A DNA stretch of 64,000 nucleotides from Pseudomonas abieticivorans (GCF_023509015.1 NZ_CP094975.1:2179501-2243500), one strand, 5' to 3'. Positions 7,700 through 16,505 are shown, counted from the stretch's first letter. The notes: a model not told the origin generated them from the letters alone. Made by a program: numbers and translations.

Positions 7700-9157
7700 T
7701 CAACGCTCCCGGTTGCCGAGATCACGCGGGAGACGCTGCTTGATTCCCTGCAAACGAACCAGCCGATCACACTCCAGCATAACTGGATGCTCAACCCCGA
7801 AATGAGCCTCCAGTTTGCGTTTCAATTCCCGCCCATCAGACTGCCCGTGAAGATTTTGCTGAATCAGCGCTTGGTAATCGGAGAGCCAAATGGCCTCGGG
7901 CACATGAGGCACCGGGTCGACACCCATTATGCGAGCCAGCAGATCGGAGCTGGCAACTCCGCGGGTCTGCCATTGCGGCTGGCCAACAGTGACGAGCCGG
8001 CTGGTAGTTTCAGGATCGATTTCAGAGTGCAAAATTCGGACGCAGTCAGAAGGTACCGTACTCAAAACCTGGGGGCTGTGAGTGGTCACAATAAGCTGCA
8101 TGGCTGGAAATGCCTGGGATAATTTGAGCAACACCACTTGCTGCCATTCCGGATGCAGATGCATGTCGACTTCGTCGATCAACAGCAATCCCGGTGTCTG
8201 TTGTGCTGCCAGAGCGCCAAGGTGACCGTTAAGCTTGGTCGCGCGAAACGCAATATCCGCGACCATGCCGATCATGTTACGAATACCATCGCTGAGCCAC
8301 TCGACTGGCAGTTCGCCAAACTGCTCATGGCGGGCAACCAGCGCGTCACGAGTGAACGAGTACTCGACACCGCTCCAACCTGCCGGCTGGATGCAAGCGT
8401 TCACCGCACCGCTCACGGATTGGATGTAATCATCGAACTCAGTCCTGGCAACACGGACCTCAGCCTCAAGCGCCTTAAGCTGGGCTTCCTTGGCATTCAG
8501 GCTCCAGTATCGAAACCACTGCACGAACGATTTATAGCTGGATGCCGGATCGAGGCAGTCGGTATAGCCCACGGTTCTTGAGGTGCGCTGGATGTTCTTC
8601 GCATCTGTCAGTTTTTTCTGTTGCCACAATCGCCCAGTACCGTAGTAGGCGATCAAAGGCAGAACAACCTCCGCACCCGGCGTGCGCGCGGCCTCCTGCA
8701 TGCGCTTGCCATAGTTCACCAGCTCCTTGGCGTCCTTGACCGAAGTCTTGGTCTTGGTGGTGCTGGAAAGATGACGGCGCCAAGTAGTGGGCAGCGGTTC
8801 ATCGAGCAATTGGTCAAGTAGGCTTCCGGGGATAGTACCTTGCGCCTCCACCCGAGCTCCTTGGGGTGCATATTCCATTTCATTAGTAGCCGTGCGCCTG
8901 GCACGAAACTGGCGGATATCGCTAGGCTCAAGGTGCTTACCCACTGCCTCGTCGAATGCCCCCACATATGGACCAAAAGCGACGGCAATAGCATCGAGAA
9001 TGGACGTTTTACCCGCTCCATTGGGAGCGACCAAAACCGTCATCTGCGGGTGAAAGTCGATATCGATCGCTTCAAAACAGCGGAAATCACGCAGTCGCAA
9101 CCGGGAAAGCCGTAGCGAATCTTTTCCAGCACTCGCCATGTTTTCCTGCTTGACCAT
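7700..9157 (-). CDS. ptuA: PtuA-like AAA/ABC-type ATPase (Septu defence sensor)
   Basis: The 485-residue SMC/RecF-like ATPase begins LRLSRLRLRDFRCFEAIDIDF. It has Walker A APNGAGKTS (44-52), a long helical middle with few recognisable motifs, an ABC signature LSDGIRN (288-294), Walker B GLLLIDEVDMHLHPEW with catalytic Glu at 329, and switch His360 in VTTHSPQVL. This layout and a tightly coupled downstream HNH gene define the PtuAB pair of Septu systems; the same pair is the effector of retron Ec78. No reverse transcriptase lies in the window. The start at 9157 has AGGAG 7 nt upstream. It sits between hutD and hutU, on the same strand as both, with its own 197-bp upstream gap. Function is inferred, not shown. 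Confidence 0.85.
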   Translation of the reverse strand: MVKQENMASAGKDSLRLSRLRLRDFRCFEAIDIDFHPQMTVLVAPNGAGKTSILDAIAVAFGPYVGAFDEAVGKHLEPSDIRQFRARRTATNEMEYAPQGARVEAQGTIPGSLLDQLLDEPLPTTWRRHLSSTTKTKTSVKDAKELVNYGKRMQEAARTPGAEVVLPLIAYYGTGRLWQQKKLTDAKNIQRTSRTVGYTDCLDPASSYKSFVQWFRYWSLNAKEAQLKALEAEVRVARTEFDDYIQSVSGAVNACIQPAGWSGVEYSFTRDALVARHEQFGELPVEWLSDGIRNMIGMVADIAFRATKLNGHLGALAAQQTPGLLLIDEVDMHLHPEWQQVVLLKLSQAFPAMQLIVTTHSPQVLSTVPSDCVRILHSEIDPETTSRLVTVGQPQWQTRGVASSDLLARIMGVDPVPHVPEAIWLSDYQALIQQNLHGQSDGRELKRKLEAHFGVEHPVMLECDRLVRLQGIKQRLPRDLGNRER

Positions 9158-9354
9158 ACGAAACTCCTGATCGGCGTGTAAAACGTAAGTCTACCTGTTG
9201 ACCGCCTTCCAGCGCAGCTATCTAGGGAAACTCTAAAGAGGCCGCCTGGGTTTACATAGCAGTTGCACTCCCGAGAACGGCCCACTTTTTTGTACCGTCC
9301 TACAGCATCTGATTTGTGTTTCAGAGTTTTGCGGTCGAAAGGCGCTTGCAGCCA

Positions 9355-9933
9355 TCAAGCGATTCGAATCAACTCAATCAAACAGAATCGCCCACCCGCC
9401 AGGGCGATTTCCGCCAGCGCGCCGCCACCCTCCTCGATCTGCAGGCTGTCATAGCGCCCCAGCATTTGCGAGGCGCCCGCCACGTTCACCTGCAACGACT
9501 CGCTGGCACTGAACACCAATACTGTGTCGGCCGAGCTGAACAATCGTTGCTCACCTTCGAGCCACTGCAACCGAGCCTTGTACCGCGCGGGCGAGTAAAT
9601 CAGGTTGAAATCACGGATCGCCCCGCCCAGCAATTCAGAGGACACGGCAGCTTCACCGGCAAAATCAAACGCATCGAATGGCTTCAACGGCCGGCTGTCG
9701 TGGCCGTCGACCTTGAGGATCATGCCATCGCCTTGCAGCACGGTGATGATCCGCTGATAGCCGGCAAAGCTTGAGAAGCCGCCGGACTCGGCAATGTCGG
9801 CGATCGACACGCGCCAGCCGAAACCGTCCAGGCCGGTGCCGGTGTCGCGGGTGATTTCTTCGGTGCTGCCGCCGCCGTTCTTCCAGGGCATGCGTGGGTA
9901 GTGGGCAGCGCGTAGTACGTTGACTTGGCTCAT
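9355..9933 (-). CDS. hutD: HutD family protein (cupin-fold hut modulator)
   Basis: The 192-residue cytoplasmic protein of the HutD/Ves family carries MPWKNGGGSTEEI at residues 15-27, GFGWRVSIADIAESGGFSSF and the ligand-pocket segments DFNLIYSP. The family has a bicupin fold. In P. fluorescens, HutD is thought to restrain the upper level of hut expression, perhaps by binding formylglutamate. Its start overlaps the hutC stop (ATGA), so the two are translationally coupled. In related strains hutU normally follows; here the ATPase/HNH cassette begins 197 bp downstream. Confidence 0.95.
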   Translation of the reverse strand: MSQVNVLRAAHYPRMPWKNGGGSTEEITRDTGTGLDGFGWRVSIADIAESGGFSSFAGYQRIITVLQGDGMILKVDGHDSRPLKPFDAFDFAGEAAVSSELLGGAIRDFNLIYSPARYKARLQWLEGEQRLFSSADTVLVFSASESLQVNVAGASQMLGRYDSLQIEEGGGALAEIALAGGRFCLIELIRIA

Positions 9934-10682
9934 TTGCTGAAACGACCTTCCAGGCGATGACGGGAACCGGGGTGGATCAGCCGTGCGGCGGTCACTGGCT
10001 GGCGGCCGGACCAGGTGCGGCGGCGGATCAGCAGGCAGGGCTCGCCCGCTTCAATCTGCAGCAATTTGCATTCTTCGGCGTCGGCCAAGATCGCCTCGAC
10101 CACGTGCTCGCCTTCGGTCAAGGGTGCGACCTTGGTGAGGTAGGCGTATGGCGTTTCTTGGGTGAAATCCTGCTTGAGGTAATCCGGCGCCACCAGTGCA
10201 TTCACGAAGCGGTCTTCGATTTGCACGGCAATATCGTTTTCGTAGTGCACGATCACCGAATGGAACACCCGCTGGCCTTCGCGCATGTCCAGGGCCAAGG
10301 CGCGTTCGGAACCTGCAGCCTCTTCGCTCACGGAGATGACTTTGCAGCTGTGGCGGTGGCCACGGGACTCGATTTCATCGGCGATGTTGTGCACGGCAAA
10401 CAGCGCGGACTGGCTCTTGGGCTCGGCCACGAAGGTGCCCACCCCTTGCATGCGCACCAGCAGGCCTTCGGCGGTCATCTCGCGCAGGGCGCGGTTGATG
10501 GTCATGCGGCTGAAGCCCAGTTGCGCCACCAGCTCGCTCTCGGACGGCACGCGGTGGTGCGGCGGCCACGTGCCGTTGGCGATCTGCAGGTTGATCATCT
10601 GTTTGACGCGGGCATACAAGGGCGCCGGACTTTCGCCCATTTGAGCAACCAGCGAAGCAACTGCAGGAGGCGGAGTCGGCAC
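9930..10682 (-). CDS. hutC: HutC, GntR-family repressor of histidine utilisation
   Basis: The 250-residue repressor has an N-terminal winged helix (residues about 18-85, with VPSESELVAQLGFSRMTINRALREM) and a C-terminal UTRA effector domain that binds urocanate (AVHNIADEIESRGH ... ERALALDMREGQRVF ... TPYAYL). The start is GTG 10682 (VPTPPPAV), preceded by AAGGA; the longer open frame includes the operator region and is not coding. It is transcribed divergently from hutF with a 117-bp intergenic region holding a HutC palindrome, implying autorepression. Targets in this window also include the hutU and ABC operator sites. Confidence 0.96.
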   Translation of the reverse strand: MPTPPPAVASLVAQMGESPAPLYARVKQMINLQIANGTWPPHHRVPSESELVAQLGFSRMTINRALREMTAEGLLVRMQGVGTFVAEPKSQSALFAVHNIADEIESRGHRHSCKVISVSEEAAGSERALALDMREGQRVFHSVIVHYENDIAVQIEDRFVNALVAPDYLKQDFTQETPYAYLTKVAPLTEGEHVVEAILADAEECKLLQIEAGEPCLLIRRRTWSGRQPVTAARLIHPGSRHRLEGRFSK

Positions 10683-10760
10683 GGGAAATCCTTGTTCAAA
10701 GTGAAAATCGAAACGATGGATGGATAGCTTGCCGGAGTTTACCCAGCAGGCAAACGTCTG

Positions 10761-10777
10761 TATATGTATATACAAAT
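10761..10777. promoter_or_regulatory. HutC operator between hutC and hutF
   Basis: TATATGTATATACAAAT contains the perfect palindrome TGTATATACA at 10765-10774. It lies 26 bp before the hutF start and 83 bp before the hutC start, so one site could repress both divergent genes. No sigma-54 pattern was found here, so these two are probably sigma-70 units. Confidence 0.75.
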
Positions 10778-10799
10778 AAACCTGATGAGGTGCCGATCG

Positions 10800-12164
10800 A
10801 TGTCCGCTTTCTTCGCCGAACGCGCGTTGCTCCCTGCTGGATGGGCTGAAAATGTACGGCTGGAGGTCGACGCCAACGGCCTGATCAGCAAAGTTGAAGT
10901 GAATGCCAGCGGTGATAACGCCGAGCGGATCAGCGGGCCAGTGCTACCGGGCATGCCCAACCTACACTCCCACGCCTTTCAGCGCGCCATGGCGGGCCTG
11001 GCGGAAGTAGCCGGCAACCCCAACGACAGTTTTTGGACCTGGCGCGACCTGATGTACCGCCTGGTCGGCAAGATCAGCCCCGAGCAGTTGGGGGTGATCG
11101 CCCGCCAGTTGTACATCGAGATGCTCAAGGCCGGCTACACCTCGGTGGCCGAATTCCACTACGTGCACCACGACACCTCGGGCCAGGCCTACGCCGACCC
11201 TACCGAGCTGTCGCGCCAGGTCAGCCAGGCGGCCAGTGCCGCAGGGATCGGCTTGACCTTGCTGCCGGTGCTGTACAGCCATTCCGGCTTTGGTGGGCAG
11301 GCACCCAACGACGGCCAACGGCGCTTCATCAACAGCACCGAAAACTACCTGGACCTGCAAGCGCGCCTGGCGCCGATCCTGGCCAAAGAGCCGGCGCAGC
11401 AACTGGGCCTGTGCTTCCACTCCCTGCGCGCCGTGACCCCGCAACAGATCGAGCAGGTGCTGGCCGCCAGCGACAAAGCCTGCCCGGTGCATATCCACAT
11501 CGCCGAGCAACAAAAGGAAGTGGACGACTGCATCGCCTGGAGCGGTCGCCGGCCGCTGCAATGGTTGTACGAAAACACCGCAGTAGATCAGCGCTGGTGC
11601 CTGGTGCACGCCACCCACGCCAATCCCGAGGAAGTCAGCCTGATGGCCAAGAGCGGCGCCATCGCCGGCTTGTGCCTGACTACGGAGGCCAACTTGGGTG
11701 ACGGGATCTTCCCGGCCGTGGATTACCTGGCCCAGGGCGGGCGCATGGGCATCGGCTCCGACAGCCATGTGTCGCTAAGCGTGGTGGAAGAACTGCGTTG
11801 GCTGGAATACGGGCAGCGCCTGCGCGACCAGCGCCGCAACCGCCTGTATGGGCAAGACCAGCCGATGGTAGGCCGCACGCTGTTCGATGCAGCCTTGCAG
11901 GGTGGCGCCCAGGCGCTGGGCCAGCCGATTGGCGCATTGGCGGTGGGGCAGCGCGCCGACTGGCTGGTGCTCGACGGCAACGACCCGTACCTGGCCACCG
12001 CCAGTGGCGACGGCATCTTGAACCGTTGGTTGTTTGCCGGCGGTGATCGCCAAGTGCGCGACGTACTGGTGAATGGCAAGTGGGTGGTGCGTGATGGGCG
12101 CCATGCTGGCGAACAGCAGAGCCGGACAGCCTTCACCCGGGTGTTGCGCGAGTTGTTGGGCTGA
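10800..12164 (+). CDS. hutF: N-formimino-L-glutamate deiminase
   Basis: The 454-residue amidohydrolase converts formimino-L-glutamate to N-formyl-L-glutamate plus ammonia, the first step of the five-enzyme histidine route used by Pseudomonas. It has the subtype III metal site: PNLHSHAFQ near residue 57, the His of CPVHIHIAEQ and of VHATH, and the final Asp in GIGSDSHVSLS. Length and sequence agree with the family. The start ATG 10800 has GAGG 9 nt upstream; the in-frame ATG at 10764 would extend the protein into the HutC operator and is rejected. Transcribed alone, divergent from hutC, and followed by a REP pair. Confidence 0.97.
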   Translation: MSAFFAERALLPAGWAENVRLEVDANGLISKVEVNASGDNAERISGPVLPGMPNLHSHAFQRAMAGLAEVAGNPNDSFWTWRDLMYRLVGKISPEQLGVIARQLYIEMLKAGYTSVAEFHYVHHDTSGQAYADPTELSRQVSQAASAAGIGLTLLPVLYSHSGFGGQAPNDGQRRFINSTENYLDLQARLAPILAKEPAQQLGLCFHSLRAVTPQQIEQVLAASDKACPVHIHIAEQQKEVDDCIAWSGRRPLQWLYENTAVDQRWCLVHATHANPEEVSLMAKSGAIAGLCLTTEANLGDGIFPAVDYLAQGGRMGIGSDSHVSLSVVEELRWLEYGQRLRDQRRNRLYGQDQPMVGRTLFDAALQGGAQALGQPIGALAVGQRADWLVLDGNDPYLATASGDGILNRWLFAGGDRQVRDVLVNGKWVVRDGRHAGEQQSRTAFTRVLRELLG

Positions 12165-12175
12165 CCTGGCAGCCC

Positions 12176-12224
12176 TTTCGCGGATAAATCCACTCCTACA
12201 GGTAGGGGTGGATTTATCCGCGAA
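12176..12224. repeat. REPIN (inverted REP pair) after hutF
   Basis: TTTCGCGGATAAATCCACTC and its inverse GGGGTGGATTTATCCGCGAA are separated by only a few bases. The pair fills the gap between the convergent hutF and lipocalin genes and could form a hairpin at both transcript ends. Confidence 0.9.
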
Positions 12225-12235
12225 CCGGTTACCGC

Positions 12236-12811
12236 CTATTTTTGAATATCGCGATCGGCAGTGCGCCAGATCAGCCGGGTGGTGTCATACCCCTGCTGGC
12301 GGGCCTTGGCCAGCAGCTCTTCGCGCACTTCCTCGGAAACCGTCGGGGTGCGTGACAGCAGCCACAGGTACTTGCGGTTAGGGTTGCCAACCAGGGCGGT
12401 CTTGTAACCATCGCCCACGTACAAAATCCAGTAGTCGCCTTTGGCTACGCCTGGCAACGCCTTGGAAAACCAATTGTCGAACTCCACCCACAGTTTGTCT
12501 GTCTTGCCGGCTACCTGTGGCGTGGCGGTGCCCTTGGCCTCTTCCCACTCGCCCTCGGCGGTACGGCAGCGGTTCAGCACACCCACATTGCCGTCCGGCT
12601 GCAAGCTGTAATGGGCTTCGGATTGCGCGCAGTTGCGCTGGAAGAACATCGGCAAACGCGCCAGCTCATACCAAGTGCCCTTGTAGCGCTTGAGGTCAAC
12701 CTGCCCCGCCGTATGCGGCGCCATGCTTTCGTCCGGCTTGCTCGCGCAACCGGCCAGCAGTAAAGCCCCGGCCACACTGGCCAATAACATCAATCCTTTC
12801 AAACGACTCAT
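12236..12811 (-). CDS. blc: Blc-type outer-membrane lipocalin
   Basis: The 191-residue lipoprotein has a lipobox (ALLLAGC, Cys at about 21) and then the bacterial lipocalin signature: VDLKRYKGTWYELARLPMFFQRNC, GNVGVLNRC, KGDYWILYVGDGYKTALVG and YLWLLSRTPT. Family members sit on the outer membrane and bind lysophospholipids or fatty acids. The start ATG 12811 overlaps the stop of the preceding small lipoprotein gene (ATGA), so they form a two-gene operon. It converges on hutF. The longer upstream open frame is the other gene's shadow. Confidence 0.95.
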   Translation of the reverse strand: MSRLKGLMLLASVAGALLLAGCASKPDESMAPHTAGQVDLKRYKGTWYELARLPMFFQRNCAQSEAHYSLQPDGNVGVLNRCRTAEGEWEEAKGTATPQVAGKTDKLWVEFDNWFSKALPGVAKGDYWILYVGDGYKTALVGNPNRKYLWLLSRTPTVSEEVREELLAKARQQGYDTTRLIWRTADRDIQK

Positions 12812-13062
12812 TTCAACCCCTGCCCCGAGTACATCACCACTTTCTCGCCTGCGTACTGCACGCTGATGAAACTGTTCTTGTCCCCCCACGTGCAACTGGA
12901 CATGCCCAGTGCGCCCGAACAATCAGTGGGGCTGCCCAGCAGCTTTTCCACTTCCGGCTTGGTCATGCCCGCCTTGAGCTGTGAATAATTTTCCTGGTTG
13001 ATCTTGTTACACGCAGTCAGCAAAACGCACAGCGACAACAAGGCGATTGAACGCAAAGACAT
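12808..13062 (-). CDS. small lipoprotein, SmpA/OmlA-like fold
   Basis: The 84-residue precursor has a signal sequence ending in the lipobox LLTAC (Cys about 18), then INQENYSQLKAGMTKPEVEKLLGSPTDC, the helix-loop typical of BamE/SmpA-like domains where a glycine-rich LLG-P turn follows KAGMT-EV. A GMSSCTWGD segment and Cys pair may make a disulfide. It is likely an outer-membrane-anchored periplasmic protein of unknown function (DUF3862-like). AGGAG precedes ATG 13062. It is coupled to the lipocalin gene by an ATGA overlap. Confidence 0.8.
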   Translation of the reverse strand: MSLRSIALLSLCVLLTACNKINQENYSQLKAGMTKPEVEKLLGSPTDCSGALGMSSCTWGDKNSFISVQYAGEKVVMYSGQGLK

Positions 13063-13239
13063 GAAGGTCACTCCTGGACTTATTCGGCGGGCAAGGCTGC
13101 CTGCCACCAGCTTAGAAGAGAAAACCGGGATCTGGTTCCCGCGCTGCCGGGGCTTTTGTAGGGCAATGGGTAATTGCGCGTAAGACCTTTGGTCAAGTAA
13201 CCCTTTCGGACATTAATCTTCGCAGCGCTTTGGTCGACA

Positions 13240-13266
13240 TAAAGACAGCGCTACCTGCGCCTTCTC
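13240..13266 (+). promoter_or_regulatory. possible FliA (sigma-28) promoter of the chemoreceptor
   Basis: TAAAGACA and GCCTTCTC are spaced by 11 nt, the usual sigma-28 spacing. The -35 half and the GCC of the -10 half fit TAAAG-N-GCCGATAA, but the rest of the -10 does not. It lies about 50 bp upstream of the gene. Weak candidate. Confidence 0.3.
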
Positions 13267-13317
13267 GCAGGCGCGCGCCCACAGTTTGACCAGCCCCCTC
13301 GCGGACAGATCACGTAC

Positions 13318-15210
13318 ATGACAAAAAACCTGAAGTTCAGCCACAAGATCCTGATCGCCGCCGCCCTCGTTGTCGCATTGGCCTTTACCTGCTTTATGCT
13401 GTTCAACGACTACCGGCAGCGCGAGACCTTGCGTGGCAGCACCGAATCGTCGATGAAGGAGCTCGGCGCCCTGACTACCAGCAACATCCAGACGTGGCTG
13501 GACAGCCGCATCCAGTTGCTTCAATCCCTGGGCCAGCAAGTTGCCGTGGACGGCGACTCCAGCGCCAGCCTCGCCCGCAGCGTGGGCCTGCCGGCCTACG
13601 GCAGTAATTTCCAGCTGACCTATTTTGGCGGCCAGAACGGCGTGATGACTTCGGTGCCCGTCGGCAACCGCCCGGCCGACTACGACCCACGCGCCCGTGG
13701 CTGGTTCAAGGCCGCCAACAGCGCCCAGGCCACGATCGTGACCGAGCCGTATATCGCGGCCTCCTCCGGCAAGCTGGTCATTACCGTCGCCACCCCCGTG
13801 CGCCACGAAAACCAGTTCATTGGCGTGGCCGGTGCCGACATCGACCTCACCAGTGTCAGCAACATCATCAACTCGCTGAATTTCGGCGGCCACGGCCAGG
13901 CGTTCATCGTCAGTGGCGAAGGCAAGATCCTGATCCACCCAGACCCCAAGCTGGTGCTCAAGACCTTGGCCGAAGCCTACCCGCAGGGTGCCCCGGCCAT
14001 CAGCGCCGGCATGAAGGAAGTCGAAGTCAACGGCAAGAAGCAGTTCGTGTCCTTCACCCACATCAATGGCGTACCGTCGGCTGACTGGTACGTGGGCCTG
14101 GTATTGGACCAGGACGCGGCATTTGCCATGCTCGGCGAGTTCCGCACCTCGGCCATGGTGGCCACGGTGATTGCCGTGGTGATCATCATCGCCCTGCTGG
14201 GCCTGTTGATTCGCGTGCTGATGGAGCCCCTGCACATCATGGGCCGCGCCATGCACGACATCGCCGAGGGCGAAGGCGATCTGACCAAGCGCCTGACTAT
14301 CCATGCGCAGGATGAATTCGGCGCCCTGGGCAACTCGTTCAACCGCTTTGTGGAGCGCATCCACGAGTCGATCCGCGAGGTGTCGTCGGCAACAGGTCGG
14401 GTCAACGAAGTGGCCTTGCAGGTGGTCGCCGCCTCGAACTCCTCGATGATCAATTCCGACCAGCAAGCCAGCCGCACCAGCAGCGTCGCCGCAGCGATCA
14501 ACGAGCTGGGCGCGGCCGCCCAGGAAATCGCCCAGAACGCCGCCCTCGCTTCCCAGCATTCCAGCGATGCACGCAGCCTGGCCGAAGATGGTCAAAAAGT
14601 GGTCGACCAAACCATCTCAGTGATGAGCCAGTTGTCGGCGAAAATCAGCGACTCGTGCGGCAATATCGAGACCCTGAACGCCAATACGGTAAACATCGGG
14701 CAGATCCTCGAAGTCATCACCAGCATTTCTCAGCAAACCAACCTGCTGGCGCTGAACGCGGCCATTGAAGCGGCCCGTGCCGGCGACGCTGGCCGTGGTT
14801 TTGCCGTGGTGGCCGACGAAGTCCGCAACCTGGCCCACCGTACCCAGGACTCGGCGCAACAGGTGCAAAAAATCATCGAGGAGCTGCAGGTAGGCGCCCG
14901 CGAAGCGGTCGGCACCATGACTGAAAGCCAGAGCCAGAGCGAGCACAGCGTGGGCATCGCCAACCAGGCCGGCGAGCGCCTGAGCAGCGTGACCGTGCGT
15001 ATTGGCGAGATCGACGGCATGAACCAATCGGTGGCCACGGCGACCGAGGAACAGACGGCCGTGGTGGAGGCCATCAACATGGATATCACCGAGATCAATA
15101 CGCTGAATCAGGAAGGGGTGGAAAACCTGCAATCGACGTTGCGTGCGTGCAGTGATCTGGAACAGCAGGTAACCCGTTTGAAAGGGTTGGTGGGTAGCTT
15201 CCGCATCTAA
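13318..15210 (+). CDS. methyl-accepting chemotaxis protein with amino-acid-type dCache domain
   Basis: The 630-residue inner-membrane receptor has TM1 (about 10-30), a periplasmic dCache_1 domain (about 35-270), TM2 (about 277-300), HAMP, and a cytoplasmic signalling domain with the hairpin tip ISQQTNLLALNAAIEAARAG. The sensor contains the amino-acid-binding pattern described for PctA-like receptors: Tyr122, Arg127, Trp129, Phe130 (usually Tyr), Tyr145 and Asp174. This suggests chemotaxis to L-amino acids. It stands alone between the lipoprotein pair and fbp, with REPINs after it. No strong ribosome-binding site precedes ATG 13318, but no better in-frame start is visible. Confidence 0.92.
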   Translation: MTKNLKFSHKILIAAALVVALAFTCFMLFNDYRQRETLRGSTESSMKELGALTTSNIQTWLDSRIQLLQSLGQQVAVDGDSSASLARSVGLPAYGSNFQLTYFGGQNGVMTSVPVGNRPADYDPRARGWFKAANSAQATIVTEPYIAASSGKLVITVATPVRHENQFIGVAGADIDLTSVSNIINSLNFGGHGQAFIVSGEGKILIHPDPKLVLKTLAEAYPQGAPAISAGMKEVEVNGKKQFVSFTHINGVPSADWYVGLVLDQDAAFAMLGEFRTSAMVATVIAVVIIIALLGLLIRVLMEPLHIMGRAMHDIAEGEGDLTKRLTIHAQDEFGALGNSFNRFVERIHESIREVSSATGRVNEVALQVVAASNSSMINSDQQASRTSSVAAAINELGAAAQEIAQNAALASQHSSDARSLAEDGQKVVDQTISVMSQLSAKISDSCGNIETLNANTVNIGQILEVITSISQQTNLLALNAAIEAARAGDAGRGFAVVADEVRNLAHRTQDSAQQVQKIIEELQVGAREAVGTMTESQSQSEHSVGIANQAGERLSSVTVRIGEIDGMNQSVATATEEQTAVVEAINMDITEINTLNQEGVENLQSTLRACSDLEQQVTRLKGLVGSFRI

Positions 15211-15220
15211 CGCACCCCAC

Positions 15221-15308
15221 CTGTAGCAGCGGGTTTATCCGCGAACCGGGCAACACGGTGCATAGGATGCACCGCGTTGTGCCTTTCGCGGATAAATCCG
15301 CTCCTGCA
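15221..15308. repeat. REPIN between the chemoreceptor and fbp genes
   Basis: CAGCGGGTTTATCCGCGAA on the left and its inverse TTTCGCGGATAAATCCGCTC on the right flank about 40 bp of spacer. It lies between the convergent 3' ends of the receptor and fbp. Confidence 0.9.
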
Positions 15309-15323
15309 GCAGAGGGCGTGATT

Positions 15324-16334
15324 TTATTCGGCGTGGTACGCGGTCACGCGCTCAACTTCTTCTTTGGAACCCAGGTACACCGCCACACGCTGGTGCAGGC
15401 CTTCAGGCTGAATGTCGAGGATGCGCTGATGGCCGTCGGTGGAGGCGCCGCCAGCTTGTTCTACCAGGAACGACATCGGGTTGGCTTCGTACATCAGGCG
15501 CAGCTTGCCTGGCTTGGACGGCTCACGGGAATCGCGCGGGTACATGAACAGGCCGCCACGGGTGAGGATACGGTGCACGTCCGCGACCATCGCGGCTACC
15601 CAACGCATGTTGTAGTTCTTTTCCAACGGACCGTCTTCACCTGCCAGCAATTCGCCTACGTAGCGCTGTACCGGGGCTTCCCAGTGGCGCTGGTTGGACA
15701 TGTTGATGGCGAATTCCGCGGTGGTTTCCGGGATGGTGATGTCTTCGTGGGTCAGTGCGAAGCTGCCCATTTCGCGGTCCAGGGTGAAGCCCTTGACGCC
15801 GTGCCCCATGGTCAGCACCAGCATGGTTTGCGGGCCGTAGATGGCATAACCGGCAGCGACTTGCTCGGTACCTGGCTGCAGGAAGGCCTTTTCGTTCAGC
15901 GGCTCGTTCTGGCTCAGGTATTCGTTGGGGCAACGCAGCACCGAGAAGATAGTGCCGACTGGCGCATTGATGTCGATGTTGGACGAGCCGTCCAATGGGT
16001 CGAATACCAGCAGGTATGCGCCCTTCGGGTATTTGCCGGGGATCTGGTAGGCATTGTCCATCTCTTCGGACGCCATGCCGGCCAGGTGACCACCCCATTC
16101 GTTGGCTTCAAGCAGGATGTCGTTGGACAGCACGTCCAATTTCTTCTGCACTTCGCCTTGTACGTTCTCGGTGCCCATGCTGCCCAGTACACCGCCCAGC
16201 GCGCCCTTGGAGACGGCATGGCTGATCTCTTTGCAGGCACGCGCCACCACTTCGATCAGGAAACGCAGATCGGCAGGCGTATTATTGCTGCGGGTCTGCT
16301 CAATCAAATAGCGACTCAGGGTAACGCGGGACAT
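15324..16334 (-). CDS. fbp: class I fructose-1,6-bisphosphatase
   Basis: The 336-residue cytoplasmic enzyme hydrolyses fructose 1,6-bisphosphate to fructose 6-phosphate, the key gluconeogenic step for an organism living on amino and organic acids. The metal/phosphate motif [11 protein letters not shown] lies at 111-121. MASEEMD provides further metal ligands, and the C-terminal block [20 protein letters not shown] is the substrate-binding signature of class I enzymes. Length is normal. It is monocistronic, with a 171-bp gap upstream in which no motif beyond a likely promoter was recognised. Confidence 0.97.
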   Translation of the reverse strand: MSRVTLSRYLIEQTRSNNTPADLRFLIEVVARACKEISHAVSKGALGGVLGSMGTENVQGEVQKKLDVLSNDILLEANEWGGHLAGMASEEMDNAYQIPGKYPKGAYLLVFDPLDGSSNIDINAPVGTIFSVLRCPNEYLSQNEPLNEKAFLQPGTEQVAAGYAIYGPQTMLVLTMGHGVKGFTLDREMGSFALTHEDITIPETTAEFAINMSNQRHWEAPVQRYVGELLAGEDGPLEKNYNMRWVAAMVADVHRILTRGGLFMYPRDSREPSKPGKLRLMYEANPMSFLVEQAGGASTDGHQRILDIQPEGLHQRVAVYLGSKEEVERVTAYHAE

Positions 16335-16505
16335 GGATAACTCCGGTACTTGGGGGGAGAAAAACCCGCGCAGTTTACAGGCTCATTGAAAACCTAGCGA
16401 GCGATAGGGGCGCGGTTCCAGCTTTGAGACCGATTGCAGGCCCAAAGAGTTCAAGCGCCCGGCTCAAGCGTAGCCGCAAAACGACGAAACACCCCCCCAT
16501 GGGAT

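Noticed and set aside
10764..10799. Earlier ATG start for hutF
   Set aside because: It would place the coding start inside the HutC operator and adds residues not found in HutF.
12811..12922. Longer N-terminus of the lipocalin
   Set aside because: The extra 37 residues overlap the small lipoprotein gene and would bury the lipobox signal.
13213..14610. 465-codon minus-strand open frame
   Set aside because: Antisense to the chemoreceptor gene, His/Gly/Gln-rich, low-complexity and unlike any protein family.
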